A DNA stretch of 64,000 nt from a virus, in the IMG/VR virus record IMGVR_UViG_3300028392_000029, positions 124,001-188,000 of that record. One strand, given 5' to 3'. This document shows positions 34,521 to 42,347 of the stretch, in pieces (positions within the stretch are counted from its first letter, which is position 1; the number at the start of each line of letters is the position of its first letter). The position numbers and the translations under genes are program-made. Below the pieces are notes generated by a model. The model was given only the letters and a program-made list of their open reading frames with translations, was not told the origin of the DNA and did no database searches.

Positions 34521-35571
34521 ATAAATCCTTTGCTTGTTTACGTATGGCAGGTATCCTTGTGGAATAATTGTCCATGTGTTCTATTATTGCACGGCATAGA
34601 TCTGGTCTATAAACAGTGTAAGTGTCATAGTCGTTGGTCCATACACTGGGATACTTGAATGTATCATAATACATCTCTGAGTAGCTGAGTCTATCTGGAA
34701 CCATAGGTATAGCATCGACTACCGCACCTTCATAACAACTGATACCTAGTGTTTCTTGTAAGTTGGCACTGAACACCATCTTCGCTTCGCCTAACAAGTT
34801 ATGATATTCATTTTTTGTTAGCTGTTGATCCTGACACACTACAAATTCATACTGCGGTAAATGTGCGGCCAAGTCTCGAAAGATATCTACCTGCTTCTCT
34901 GGTGCAATACGATGTGGGAACAAGATAAGATCACGCTTGGGCATATTCTTATACATGGTCAAGGTATCTTCCATATACTCCATGGGCCAACCGGTGCGTA
35001 CAAATCTAGGATCTTCGCCGGCAATAATGTCTGCCAGATCTTCTTCTAACCACGGATTTTCTGTAGGATAATCGTTTAGAAGATTAGTAACAAACATTCG
35101 GATATGAAAATCGGTGGCAAAGTAGTTGTGATCAAATGCGTGAAAGAAACTCTTCTCAGCATTTCTGACCCAGGGCTTATTGCCAACCAGTCGACCTAGA
35201 AAGTCTTGAGGATCATATGATCCAGCATGCCACAGGCCATGTGTAACTACTGGAATATTCAATAGCTCACTCATGTACTTTAAGTTGATGATGCCAGGGT
35301 GCCAAGCGTCAGTAAACAAAAAATGATCCCCAGGCTTAACTGCTCCGGAGCAAAATAAACGACCCATCTGCTCAACTTGACTAGCTTTATATATGTTAGT
35401 TCCACCAAAATTGAGAAAAGCGCCAGGGGTGGTAGCAGTCGGAATATCTGTAGGTCCGGAAATAATTTGAACATTGTGTCCTGCCTTTTTAAGTAACGCA
35501 GGTACATGAGTCTTCCATTGACCCGTGTACCTTGTCTCAACTGATTCTAAGTCGACTAAGAATACGTTCAT
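34474..35571 (-). CDS. GT-B glycosyltransferase-like protein
   Basis: 365 residues. Two-domain pattern: N-terminal MNVFLVDLESVETRYTGQWK and DHFLFTDAWHPG; C-terminal ILFPHRIAPEKQVDIFRDLA and SANLQETLGISCYEGAVVDA, the usual donor-binding E motif of GT-B enzymes. Similar genes occur in large T4-like phages. It might glycosylate modified DNA bases or a cell-surface acceptor. Same operon as the QueD-like gene; TAATG junction with the upstream gene. Confidence 0.65.
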   Translation of the reverse strand: MNVFLVDLESVETRYTGQWKTHVPALLKKAGHNVQIISGPTDIPTATTPGAFLNFGGTNIYKASQVEQMGRLFCSGAVKPGDHFLFTDAWHPGIINLKYMSELLNIPVVTHGLWHAGSYDPQDFLGRLVGNKPWVRNAEKSFFHAFDHNYFATDFHIRMFVTNLLNDYPTENPWLEEDLADIIAGEDPRFVRTGWPMEYMEDTLTMYKNMPKRDLILFPHRIAPEKQVDIFRDLAAHLPQYEFVVCQDQQLTKNEYHNLLGEAKMVFSANLQETLGISCYEGAVVDAIPMVPDRLSYSEMYYDTFKYPSVWTNDYDTYTVYRPDLCRAIIEHMDNYSTRIPAIRKQAKDLYDQFFSANNLLNNIK

Positions 35572-35822
35572 TATTCTACAGTAGCATACTTTGGATTTTT
35601 GCCCTGATATGGCTTGCGCTCACGAGAGCTGTCCAGACGTTTAGGTCTACGTGATTTTTCAAAGTTTCGCCATGCCCAACTTTCTCTGTTATAAAGATGG
35701 GACTCATCAAACGGAAACATTTCCAACCGACAGAAATTGTGATATGCTTCTAGATCATCAAAGATCTTAACAACATCAGGACGGTTTTCGAAGTAAGCGT
35801 AGTCTTTGTAATTTTTAGCCAT
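35571..35822 (-). CDS. Small conserved phage protein
   Basis: 83 residues from the ATG at 35822 (AAGGAAAG upstream); an open extension to 35930 lies inside the QueD-like gene. MAKNYKDYAYFENRPDVVKI ... a basic C-terminus (RRPKRLDSSRERKPYQGKNP). Possibly nucleic-acid binding; function unknown. Confidence 0.6.
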   Translation of the reverse strand: MAKNYKDYAYFENRPDVVKIFDDLEAYHNFCRLEMFPFDESHLYNRESWAWRNFEKSRRPKRLDSSRERKPYQGKNPKYATVE

Positions 35823-35841
35823 GATAGCTTTCCTTGTATTT

Positions 35842-36231
35842 TTAATACTTAATAAATGAACCATTTTCTCCGTCTTCGGAGACCTCAATCCAAACCTCAC
35901 GGCCTGGATACTTGCTGGAAATAGTATCAAACAAATCGCCTGACATCATCTCGCAACTCTTGTAGTCTAGTTGGAGTGTACCCTCTGCGTACAATTTTTC
36001 CAACCAGCGTTTAAACTGAATAAACTCAATATCGCGATCATCGTGGGTGACACTAATCCACACTTTGAAGTGGAATGTGTGGCGATGCGGATAGCCTAGA
36101 AAACTTACATCATATTCATCACCTGTAGCAAGTGCTGTATCTGTAAGTGCGGCTGGATATTTGTGAATACCTTCTTTCTGAAAGGTAACCCAAATCATTT
36201 TGTTAGGACGAATGTCTTGTTTAATAATCAT
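35842..36231 (-). CDS. QueD-like 6-carboxy-tetrahydropterin synthase (T-fold)
   Basis: 129 residues. FQKEGIHKYPAAL and YPHRHTFHFKVWISVTHDDR resemble the QueD/PTPS pattern, with three candidate zinc His (H23, H49, H51). RDIEFIQFKRWLEKLY corresponds to the G-x-x-x-DF helix. EMMSGDLFDTISSKYPGREV, then WIEVSEDGENG fits the C-terminal half. The usual catalytic Cys before HGH is not obvious, so activity is uncertain. Expected role: dihydroneopterin triphosphate to 6-carboxy-tetrahydropterin, between FolE and QueE. Confidence 0.55.
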   Translation of the reverse strand: MIIKQDIRPNKMIWVTFQKEGIHKYPAALTDTALATGDEYDVSFLGYPHRHTFHFKVWISVTHDDRDIEFIQFKRWLEKLYAEGTLQLDYKSCEMMSGDLFDTISSKYPGREVWIEVSEDGENGSFIKY

Positions 36232-36803
36232 ACAGTTTCTTCAAAGAGTGAGGTATAAGTTGATATAGCCATGTTTTCAAGTGTTTTCATATCTTCATCA
36301 CTTAGTCTAAAAGAATAAGATTTAGACTTCGGTAAATGCACTTGTTCAAAATATCCGTAGAAACCTTCATAAGGTGTATACCCGATATTTTCATTCATTG
36401 TAATCAATGTTTTAGCATTGTTATATGCTTTTTCTATCAGTGCTTGAATGTGCGGAGCAGAAAAATCGTAAACTCTTGCTTCGATAATCACTCCGCCTTT
36501 AATTTTAATTCTTAACTGTTGTTGAAACTTTTTCCATACATGGGAATTCTTGTAGTCATTATTAATAATGTCTTCAGCATGCATATCTGCAATAGTTTGC
36601 GCACTAGTTGCATCAACATCTCGAGTTTTTACTTCAAGACCGTATACTAATATGTCTGCGCCATGACCTCGATTAATAGGAACACCCATAGATTCAAGTA
36701 ATGCTTCGACGGCTCTACCTGCATATCCGCCAGCACTTGCTGGTACTTTTTTGCCAATTAGTTGATCAGCAATTTTAAATACTTTTACTTTTGCCTTTAT
36801 CAT
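36228..36803 (-). CDS. Putative PD-(D/E)xK nuclease
   Basis: 191 residues. GRAVEALLESMGVPINRGHG, then ADILVYGLEVKTRD matches E ... D ... ExK of the PD-(D/E)xK superfamily (E near 34, D near 50, ExK near 57-59), followed by a Thr/Ser-rich loop and an Arg/Lys helix. MutH-like or restriction-like cleavage is possible. It overlaps the QueD-like gene by ATGA and lies upstream of it. Confidence 0.6.
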   Translation of the reverse strand: MIKAKVKVFKIADQLIGKKVPASAGGYAGRAVEALLESMGVPINRGHGADILVYGLEVKTRDVDATSAQTIADMHAEDIINNDYKNSHVWKKFQQQLRIKIKGGVIIEARVYDFSAPHIQALIEKAYNNAKTLITMNENIGYTPYEGFYGYFEQVHLPKSKSYSFRLSDEDMKTLENMAISTYTSLFEETV

Positions 36804-37324
36804 TTGATAACTTCATCGTTTTTATATTGAGACCAGTCTGTAAACTTACTTCTATCCATTAGCGTATGTAGACTGTGGGACCATACACCGGGATTAGTTG
36901 CCTTAAAATCTTTGTCATCTATTTTAAGCATTGTATTATAATTCCACAATTTAATGTAAGGAATTGGCACTCTTATTTGCGGAATAAAGTTGTTGTAGTC
37001 ATTCAATCCACCGTCATTAAACTCTTCTACAGCACTTAATGGAATATCTAGACTGCATATATAACCTTCTCCTAGGAAGTATTCAATCATTTCTTCCCAT
37101 TTTTTCCAACCAGCATAGTCGTTGAATACTGGATTAAAACTGTGATTTGCACCAAAGAAAATATGCTCGCAATCATTGTTCACTGCATGAAATGCAATTT
37201 GATCAATTTGTTGAATACCTGTAACAAACAAAGTTTTTAATCCGTATGCAGGAGTATGTTCAATTTCTGTGCCAACAAAAAATGTCACTTGCTCGCTTAC
37301 ACCAGTTGTATAATCACGTTTCAT
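36800..37324 (-). CDS. Conserved T4-like phage protein
   Basis: 174 residues. TFFVGTEIEHTPAYGLKTLF and SFNPVFNDYAGWKKWEEMIE are motifs I associate with conserved proteins of T4-like environmental phages; function unknown. CSLDIPLSAVEEFND and QIRVPIPYIKLWNYNT suggest an alpha/beta fold. Overlaps both neighbours (ATGA and 11 nt). Confidence 0.6.
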   Translation of the reverse strand: MKRDYTTGVSEQVTFFVGTEIEHTPAYGLKTLFVTGIQQIDQIAFHAVNNDCEHIFFGANHSFNPVFNDYAGWKKWEEMIEYFLGEGYICSLDIPLSAVEEFNDGGLNDYNNFIPQIRVPIPYIKLWNYNTMLKIDDKDFKATNPGVWSHSLHTLMDRSKFTDWSQYKNDEVIK

Positions 37325-37565
37325 TCTTTTCTGCCTTCGATCGTTCGTACACTTTAAACATTCTAGTTACATCTTCTATACGTTCAGCAAAATGCTCAGG
37401 AGCACCTCGAGCCGCCGCTTTCATATCATATTCTTCGGGATAGTGTCTTAAACAAGCTCGAGCACCGTCTTTGATTGCTTTTGGAACTCGAGGAGTAGTC
37501 AGGATCTCTAATAGAAATCTTTTAGTTTGTACTACTGCTCGATATCTTTCATCTGGTAACGTCAT
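37314..37565 (-). CDS. BPSL0761-like small protein
   Basis: 83 residues. MTLPDERYRAVVQTKRFLLE, then ILTTPRVPKAIKDGARACLR and HYPEEYD match the small BPSL0761-type proteins of Burkholderia and other Proteobacteria as I recall them. The role of that family is unknown. Likely acquired from a proteobacterial source. First gene of the QueD-containing operon, behind a sigma70 promoter. Confidence 0.55.
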   Translation of the reverse strand: MTLPDERYRAVVQTKRFLLEILTTPRVPKAIKDGARACLRHYPEEYDMKAAARGAPEHFAERIEDVTRMFKVYERSKAEKNET

Positions 37566-37571
37566 ATTTGT

Positions 37572-37599
37572 ATTATACAGTGATTGTAACTAAAATCAA
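37572..37599 (-). promoter_or_regulatory. Sigma70 promoter, TTGATT-16-TATAAT
   Basis: TTGATT (37594-37599) and TATAAT (37572-37577) on the - strand, 16-nt spacer, immediately upstream of the gene starting at 37565 and overlapping the stop of the halogenase-like gene. The -10 is close to the ATG, so the leader must be very short. Confidence 0.6.
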
Positions 37600-38816
37600 T
37601 CGTTTTGGCCAAGTTCGTCAAATATGAACGGCGAACCTTTAAAATAATTATATCCAAAAAACTCATCCATAATAGATAAACTATGTGCTGAAAACAATAT
37701 TGGGGGACCGTTTGCAGGTAATCCCATATCATATGCACGTTGGTTATAGGCCATTAGTTTTCTAAACTCGATATCTCCAGCTAGATTATCTTTTGAGTTT
37801 TGACTAGCTTGCCGCCAAAATTCTGTATCAAAATTACTACCACCGTGATAGATATAGTTAATAATACGTTCTAAAGTCTGTGCTAATCTAACTTGTTCAG
37901 CGTTGGCTTCTTCTTGATTCATTTGACCTGTAACATACTTAAAAATAATACCACATACGTTTGTATAGTGGTTAATCGATGTTGCACTAATTGGTTCAAA
38001 GAATATAGCACGATTGCCGTTCTTGATAACTCTGTTATCAACTAATTTAGTAGTATAATAGGGTTTGAATTTATACTCTTTAGTATCTAATTCGTCTATA
38101 GTTATTTTTAGCATTTCAGCCATGTCAGCTTTTGCATCTTCAACAGTAGTGATTGTGTCGTTAAACAAATAACCATATGTTTTTCTACTAGTTAACGGAA
38201 TTCCAAACATCCATCCATTCTTGGTAGCAAAGTGTTCTGTGTACTGAATAGGATCAAATCTTTCAAAGCTATGTACTAGACATCTGTTTAGAATACTGCA
38301 AGTACTCATATGATAGTCTTCAGAGTAGTCTGTAGGGAAACCTCTGCAATCTATAACATAATCAAATTCTTCATTGGTTCCATTTATTTCTACAATAGCT
38401 TTATCAGAATTATTAATAACATTAGTTACTGTGCCTTCAATTATGGAAAACTTTTGCGGCCAGCATAGAGCTAATCTTTCAAATACAAATTCTTTTAATT
38501 TAAAATTATTAAAATGTACAGCTACCCCGCCCTGTAGCAATGGGTTCAACCATTCCCACTTACGCCAGTTAATATACTTTGTTCCAAATTTAAGTGTGCT
38601 ATCTAATTTTGGAGTATCTTCAAGAGTTGTAAATCGTGTACCTTTTTCCAGTAAGCCAATAAATCCAGGATTAGTACTTTCGCCAATTCCTAAAATAGGA
38701 ATAGCTGGGTCATACAGTGAAACAATGTCCCATTCATTAGTAAGTGTTGAGCAAAGGTGCGACAATGTTAGCACCCCAGCACTACCTACTCCTAGTACAC
38801 CAATACGTTTCTTCAT
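37596..38816 (-). CDS. Flavin-dependent halogenase-like protein
   Basis: 406 residues. GVGSAG (9-14) is the FAD Rossmann motif; GIGESTNPG (43-51) is the GEST signature of tryptophan-halogenase-family enzymes; K76 in STLKFGTKYINWR aligns with the catalytic Lys that forms the haloamine/HOX relay; GWMFGIP (201-207) is a GWxWxIP with W to F; E274 in FFEPISATS aligns with the catalytic Glu. Shorter than bacterial tryptophan halogenases (about 510-540), closer to the viral halogenase VirX1 of a cyanophage. Overlaps dpdA by ATGA. Substrate unknown. Confidence 0.75.
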   Translation of the reverse strand: MKKRIGVLGVGSAGVLTLSHLCSTLTNEWDIVSLYDPAIPILGIGESTNPGFIGLLEKGTRFTTLEDTPKLDSTLKFGTKYINWRKWEWLNPLLQGGVAVHFNNFKLKEFVFERLALCWPQKFSIIEGTVTNVINNSDKAIVEINGTNEEFDYVIDCRGFPTDYSEDYHMSTCSILNRCLVHSFERFDPIQYTEHFATKNGWMFGIPLTSRKTYGYLFNDTITTVEDAKADMAEMLKITIDELDTKEYKFKPYYTTKLVDNRVIKNGNRAIFFEPISATSINHYTNVCGIIFKYVTGQMNQEEANAEQVRLAQTLERIINYIYHGGSNFDTEFWRQASQNSKDNLAGDIEFRKLMAYNQRAYDMGLPANGPPILFSAHSLSIMDEFFGYNYFKGSPFIFDELGQND

Positions 38817-40438
38817 TTAACTTCTCCCTCTAGCTCGTCTAGTTTAGACATTTGATCTTCAGAAAACTCTCCATCTTCTACTTCAATCTCTGCTGTGCTT
38901 GTTCCTACTTCTTCAAACAAATTAGTAAACATTGATTGTGAGTTTAGTGTTTTCTTACCTGTAGCACCTCGAGTTCCAATAATACTCATCCAGAATCTGC
39001 TGTATTCTTCTACCACAGCATCTGCGGTGCCCCGGTCACTAGTTGCAAAGATAGCTTCGATTACATCTTTAAAATATAATCTATCAAACTTTTCTTGTAC
39101 TAGCATATTAGGACAACTGCCTAAATCATATTGTCGATTAGCTTCTTGTACTGCGTTCACATGCATCCAAACATTATGACCCATCATAACAGCATAGGTA
39201 AAACTATCCCAACTTGTTCTATTACTGACTTTACCTAGTTTGTTAACGTCCGGCATTACTGTCCAGTGTGCGGGATTATACGGATCTAGGATTGTTCCGG
39301 GTGGAACATTTGGATTTGGAGTACCAGCGTTGTAGATACAAATTTCATTCATAAGAACACCGTCCATAATTGGACTAGTTGTAAACTTAGGAAATATTTT
39401 ATCCTGTATTACTGCGTCTTGGAAGAGTCTAGTATCTGTTGCGTATTTCTTGTCGTCAGCAGAAGCCTGCATACGGTAGACCCATTTTGTCCTATCGTCT
39501 GTTTCGACATTAGTATAGATTTGTCCGTTTGCTGTTGCAAGGAATGGACTTGCGCAGTCAAAAGAGATGGTAAAGTTTTCATTATGGTATTTCCTAACAG
39601 CACGTTGAATATCGGTTAAAAGAACTGCCCACTCTAACTTAGAGGTGCCTAGGAAGTGCATCCAATCATGTTGACCCTTTTCAAGGAGCCCATCGAATCG
39701 TAATGCCACTAATCTCTTTAGTACAAGGTGGATGTCACACATATTCTGCCCACCCATACCCCAACCGTTAAATGCACGATCGCCGTATTGCGAGCGATCA
39801 CAGTAACGTTTCATTCGTTGATACCAATCTTCGGCATCTGTATGCGTTTCACCTTGTAGTACGTTTAAGAACTTACAGTTACCATTGCGATTATTAACAA
39901 AGTAATCGTTATTGATATATGTGCCTTGCACAGCCTCTGCATATGAACTAATGCCAGTTGCCGCAACACCTGCTGGACTACGAGCAACCCAAGCTGGGAT
40001 ATCAAGACCCATGCCGTAGTCCATTAGTGTGTCCATCCAAGTAAGAACTTGCTGTCGCTTCTTCATAGCTTTAGGACAGTTAGGATCTTTCCAGTCGGCT
40101 GGCCAAACACCTTTACCAATCTGGAATCCGCCTGAGTCACCTAATACCCAACTAGTACTACGATTACGATTTCGGAACATGTCCTCGCTTTCATCTTGTT
40201 TATTCAAATCAAGATTAGCATGGCCTGCCGAATATAAACAGTGGTCATAATAAAATGCACCTTTATCTGGATCAAGATAGTTAAGACTTTCAACACCGTT
40301 TTTAAAACTTTTAGGAATACGTGTAGGATCTACGTAATTGCTATAGCGTTGTTTTCCGATAAAGGTGCTATAAAAGCCGCTAGTTGCTGGCAAGAATACA
40401 GCATAGTCGTTTTGTGTTGCGGTAAGATTTCTATTCAT
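38813..40438 (-). CDS. dpdA: DpdA-like 7-deazaguanine DNA transglycosylase
   Basis: 541 residues. VLGDSGGFQIGKG (98-110) has the first catalytic Asp of tRNA-guanine transglycosylases (D101); FLNVLQGET (190-198) and GWGMGG (225-230) are substrate-loop counterparts; ISFDCASPF (291-299) matches the FDCVxPT nucleophile motif (D294). The canonical C-terminal zinc motif (CxCxxC...H) is not visible. Family knowledge: DpdA exchanges guanine in DNA for a 7-deazaguanine. FolE, QueE and a QueD-like protein encoded nearby support DNA modification over tRNA. Acidic C-terminal tail. Confidence 0.8.
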   Translation of the reverse strand: MNRNLTATQNDYAVFLPATSGFYSTFIGKQRYSNYVDPTRIPKSFKNGVESLNYLDPDKGAFYYDHCLYSAGHANLDLNKQDESEDMFRNRNRSTSWVLGDSGGFQIGKGVWPADWKDPNCPKAMKKRQQVLTWMDTLMDYGMGLDIPAWVARSPAGVAATGISSYAEAVQGTYINNDYFVNNRNGNCKFLNVLQGETHTDAEDWYQRMKRYCDRSQYGDRAFNGWGMGGQNMCDIHLVLKRLVALRFDGLLEKGQHDWMHFLGTSKLEWAVLLTDIQRAVRKYHNENFTISFDCASPFLATANGQIYTNVETDDRTKWVYRMQASADDKKYATDTRLFQDAVIQDKIFPKFTTSPIMDGVLMNEICIYNAGTPNPNVPPGTILDPYNPAHWTVMPDVNKLGKVSNRTSWDSFTYAVMMGHNVWMHVNAVQEANRQYDLGSCPNMLVQEKFDRLYFKDVIEAIFATSDRGTADAVVEEYSRFWMSIIGTRGATGKKTLNSQSMFTNLFEEVGTSTAEIEVEDGEFSEDQMSKLDELEGEVK

Positions 40439-40789
40439 TTAGATCCAATGTTGTACTAGAACCATAAGACTTAACCAAGCCCACATGGTATTGAAACCGA
40501 CTAGCGTTGGTAATGACTTTTTACGACTAGCCCAAATAAGTGTTACACTAGTTAACAAGGTTAGGTAGTATAATTGCCAGATTTGAATTCCAAAGATTAA
40601 ACCTGGAATGATAATGATTGCCTTGGCCAGCCAACTGACAAATTCTACAGTATTGTAGCCAGTCCAATATTCTTTTGTAAACCACATCATATAGCAGTCA
40701 CGCATATTTGCCCAACCGCTATGTGAGTAGCAAATTACCATTAACACTAGCCATACACCTACAGCTAATAAAATTTGATCAGTAGTCAT
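40439..40789 (-). CDS. Three-span membrane protein
   Basis: 116 residues with at least three hydrophobic segments (ILLAVGVWLVLMVICYS; FVSWLAKAIIIIPGLIFGI; LYYLTLLTSVTLIWAS) and a possible fourth near the end. Function unknown. It sits between the sliding clamp and dpdA with no gaps (TAATG and 0 nt), so all are probably co-translated. Confidence 0.6.
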   Translation of the reverse strand: MTTDQILLAVGVWLVLMVICYSHSGWANMRDCYMMWFTKEYWTGYNTVEFVSWLAKAIIIIPGLIFGIQIWQLYYLTLLTSVTLIWASRKKSLPTLVGFNTMWAWLSLMVLVQHWI

Positions 40790-41520
40790 TATTTGCTTAG
40801 TGCAGGTAAAATATAATTGTATTCAGCAACACCGCTGTCTACAGTAATTTGCATGGCACCTGAGTCCGAAATCTTCATAGTCAAATCTCCTGGCAATGCT
40901 AAAATACTTTGTACTTGTTGTACAGGCCATGACAATGTCTGACGCATTTTTCCAGTAATTCCAGATTGGAAAGTAAATGATCCAGCATGTGTGCTTGCAT
41001 CGCCGAAACTAAACACTAGATCGCTGCCGTCAGTTTTAACTTGGAAACTAGATTCTTCAGTATGAGCTGCCGCCTGGTATTTTAATTTTTGGATCGATGC
41101 GACTGTAGGTTGTACTTCGACATCCCAGCTAACACCTTTGAATTTGACGGTTTTAAGTTTTTCATTAATAACTTCGTTATTCATAAAACGATAATCGTTT
41201 TCAAAGTCACCGGTCGCATTTTGAAAATGCAAGCCTGTTGGAACTTCTTCACCGTTACGTTGTTGTTTAACAACTTTAATACCGGCGCCTTCTTTGTACT
41301 CCGGGCATTTCAAATGCAAATCTAATTTATTAAGTTGTGGCATTCCAAACACACCTTCGAAATTATCAACTGGGTTATGTGTTTTTGCACTGAAAATAAC
41401 TGAACGGTCTTCAGCCATTGATTCAATTGCGGTTTCTTTGTCGCTGGCACTTACTTTAACTAAAGGCAGGAAGCCCAGGTTGTGTGTATGTGCTACTAGG
41501 TCTTGTAAAAAGTCTTTCAT
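40789..41520 (-). CDS. Sliding clamp, T4 gp45 type
   Basis: 243 residues from the ATG at 41520, chosen because GGAG lies 6 nt before it while the ATG at 41532 has no site. FEGVFGMPQLNKLDLHLKCP, then YKEGAGIKVV matches gp45-type processivity clamps, and the C-terminal VAEYNYILPALSK fits. Family role: trimeric ring tethering the polymerase and, in T4, activating late transcription. Its promoter also drives the membrane gene, dpdA and the halogenase. Confidence 0.85.
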   Translation of the reverse strand: MKDFLQDLVAHTHNLGFLPLVKVSASDKETAIESMAEDRSVIFSAKTHNPVDNFEGVFGMPQLNKLDLHLKCPEYKEGAGIKVVKQQRNGEEVPTGLHFQNATGDFENDYRFMNNEVINEKLKTVKFKGVSWDVEVQPTVASIQKLKYQAAAHTEESSFQVKTDGSDLVFSFGDASTHAGSFTFQSGITGKMRQTLSWPVQQVQSILALPGDLTMKISDSGAMQITVDSGVAEYNYILPALSK

Positions 41521-41540
41521 ATGATTCTCCATGTTTAATG

Positions 41541-41569
41541 ATTATACTTAGGTTTTTTGACTATGTCAA
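41541..41569 (-). promoter_or_regulatory. Consensus sigma70 promoter, TTGACA-17-TATAAT
   Basis: TTGACA (41564-41569) and TATAAT (41541-41546) with a 17-nt spacer on the - strand, full consensus, about 20 nt before the clamp start at 41520. It is the only promoter seen before the clamp, membrane, dpdA and halogenase block. Confidence 0.8.
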
Positions 41570-41572
41570 TGT

Positions 41573-42346
41573 TTATTTTCTTATTTTGTTGTTGTATTTC
41601 ACCACTTCTTCTACAACGGTTACAGGGGTATTTAGGTTTTTTGCATAATGTATGAAAGCATTTGTGTCTTTAGGAAAACACGCTCCGCCAAACCCAAACA
41701 ATCCATCGGATCCAGGCACGTTCATATGGCTTAATCCAATTCTAGTATCTGCAGAGACTAACTGTTTGACTAATTCATAGTCTGCACCGTTGGCCTGACA
41801 TACTTCATAAATTTGATTAAAAAACGCTACCTTTGTACTTAAAAAACTATTAATTGAATATTTGATCATACTAGCTTCCGTAATACTACACGGGAGAAAG
41901 AATTCGCATTTTTTAAGAACAGATGAAAATAAGTTTTCCCAGAAACTATTGAAATCTTCTCCGCCGATAATCATATATTCTTGATTTAAGAAATCTTCAT
42001 CAGCAGTTGCCGCACGTAGAAATTCTGGACTATAACAAATATGATGATTAGGATAATCGACTAATATTTGAGATAGCTGATCCGGGGGTATAGTTGACTT
42101 AATTAAAACTGGTAAATTATCCGGCGTATTTTCTAATACTGATCGTATCTGTGTGTCGTCACAACTACCGTTGGGCAAACTTGGTGTACCTACACATATG
42201 ATAACACCTTCTCCTGTTTTGTAATCAGATACACTACTAGTGTTGATCTTTGGATCAACAATGTGAATAGTATGCTCAGCCGCCAATGCTAGACCAACCG
42301 CCTTACCTACAAATCCATAACCTGCAATTATAATTTCTTTTTTCAT
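41573..42346 (-). CDS. UDP-glucose/GDP-mannose dehydrogenase-like, short
   Basis: 257 residues from the ATG at 42346, 1 nt after the polymerase stop; a frame extending to 42415 lies inside polymerase. GYGFVG (9-14) binds NAD; CVGTPSLPNG and LIKSTIPP are family motifs; GFGGACFPKD contains the catalytic Cys. The normal C-terminal UDP-sugar domain (about 120 residues) is absent, so it ends about 25 residues after the Cys. It may be a reduced enzyme oxidising a nucleotide sugar, or need a partner. Confidence 0.75.
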   Translation of the reverse strand: MKKEIIIAGYGFVGKAVGLALAAEHTIHIVDPKINTSSVSDYKTGEGVIICVGTPSLPNGSCDDTQIRSVLENTPDNLPVLIKSTIPPDQLSQILVDYPNHHICYSPEFLRAATADEDFLNQEYMIIGGEDFNSFWENLFSSVLKKCEFFLPCSITEASMIKYSINSFLSTKVAFFNQIYEVCQANGADYELVKQLVSADTRIGLSHMNVPGSDGLFGFGGACFPKDTNAFIHYAKNLNTPVTVVEEVVKYNNKIRK

Positions 42347-42347
42347 A

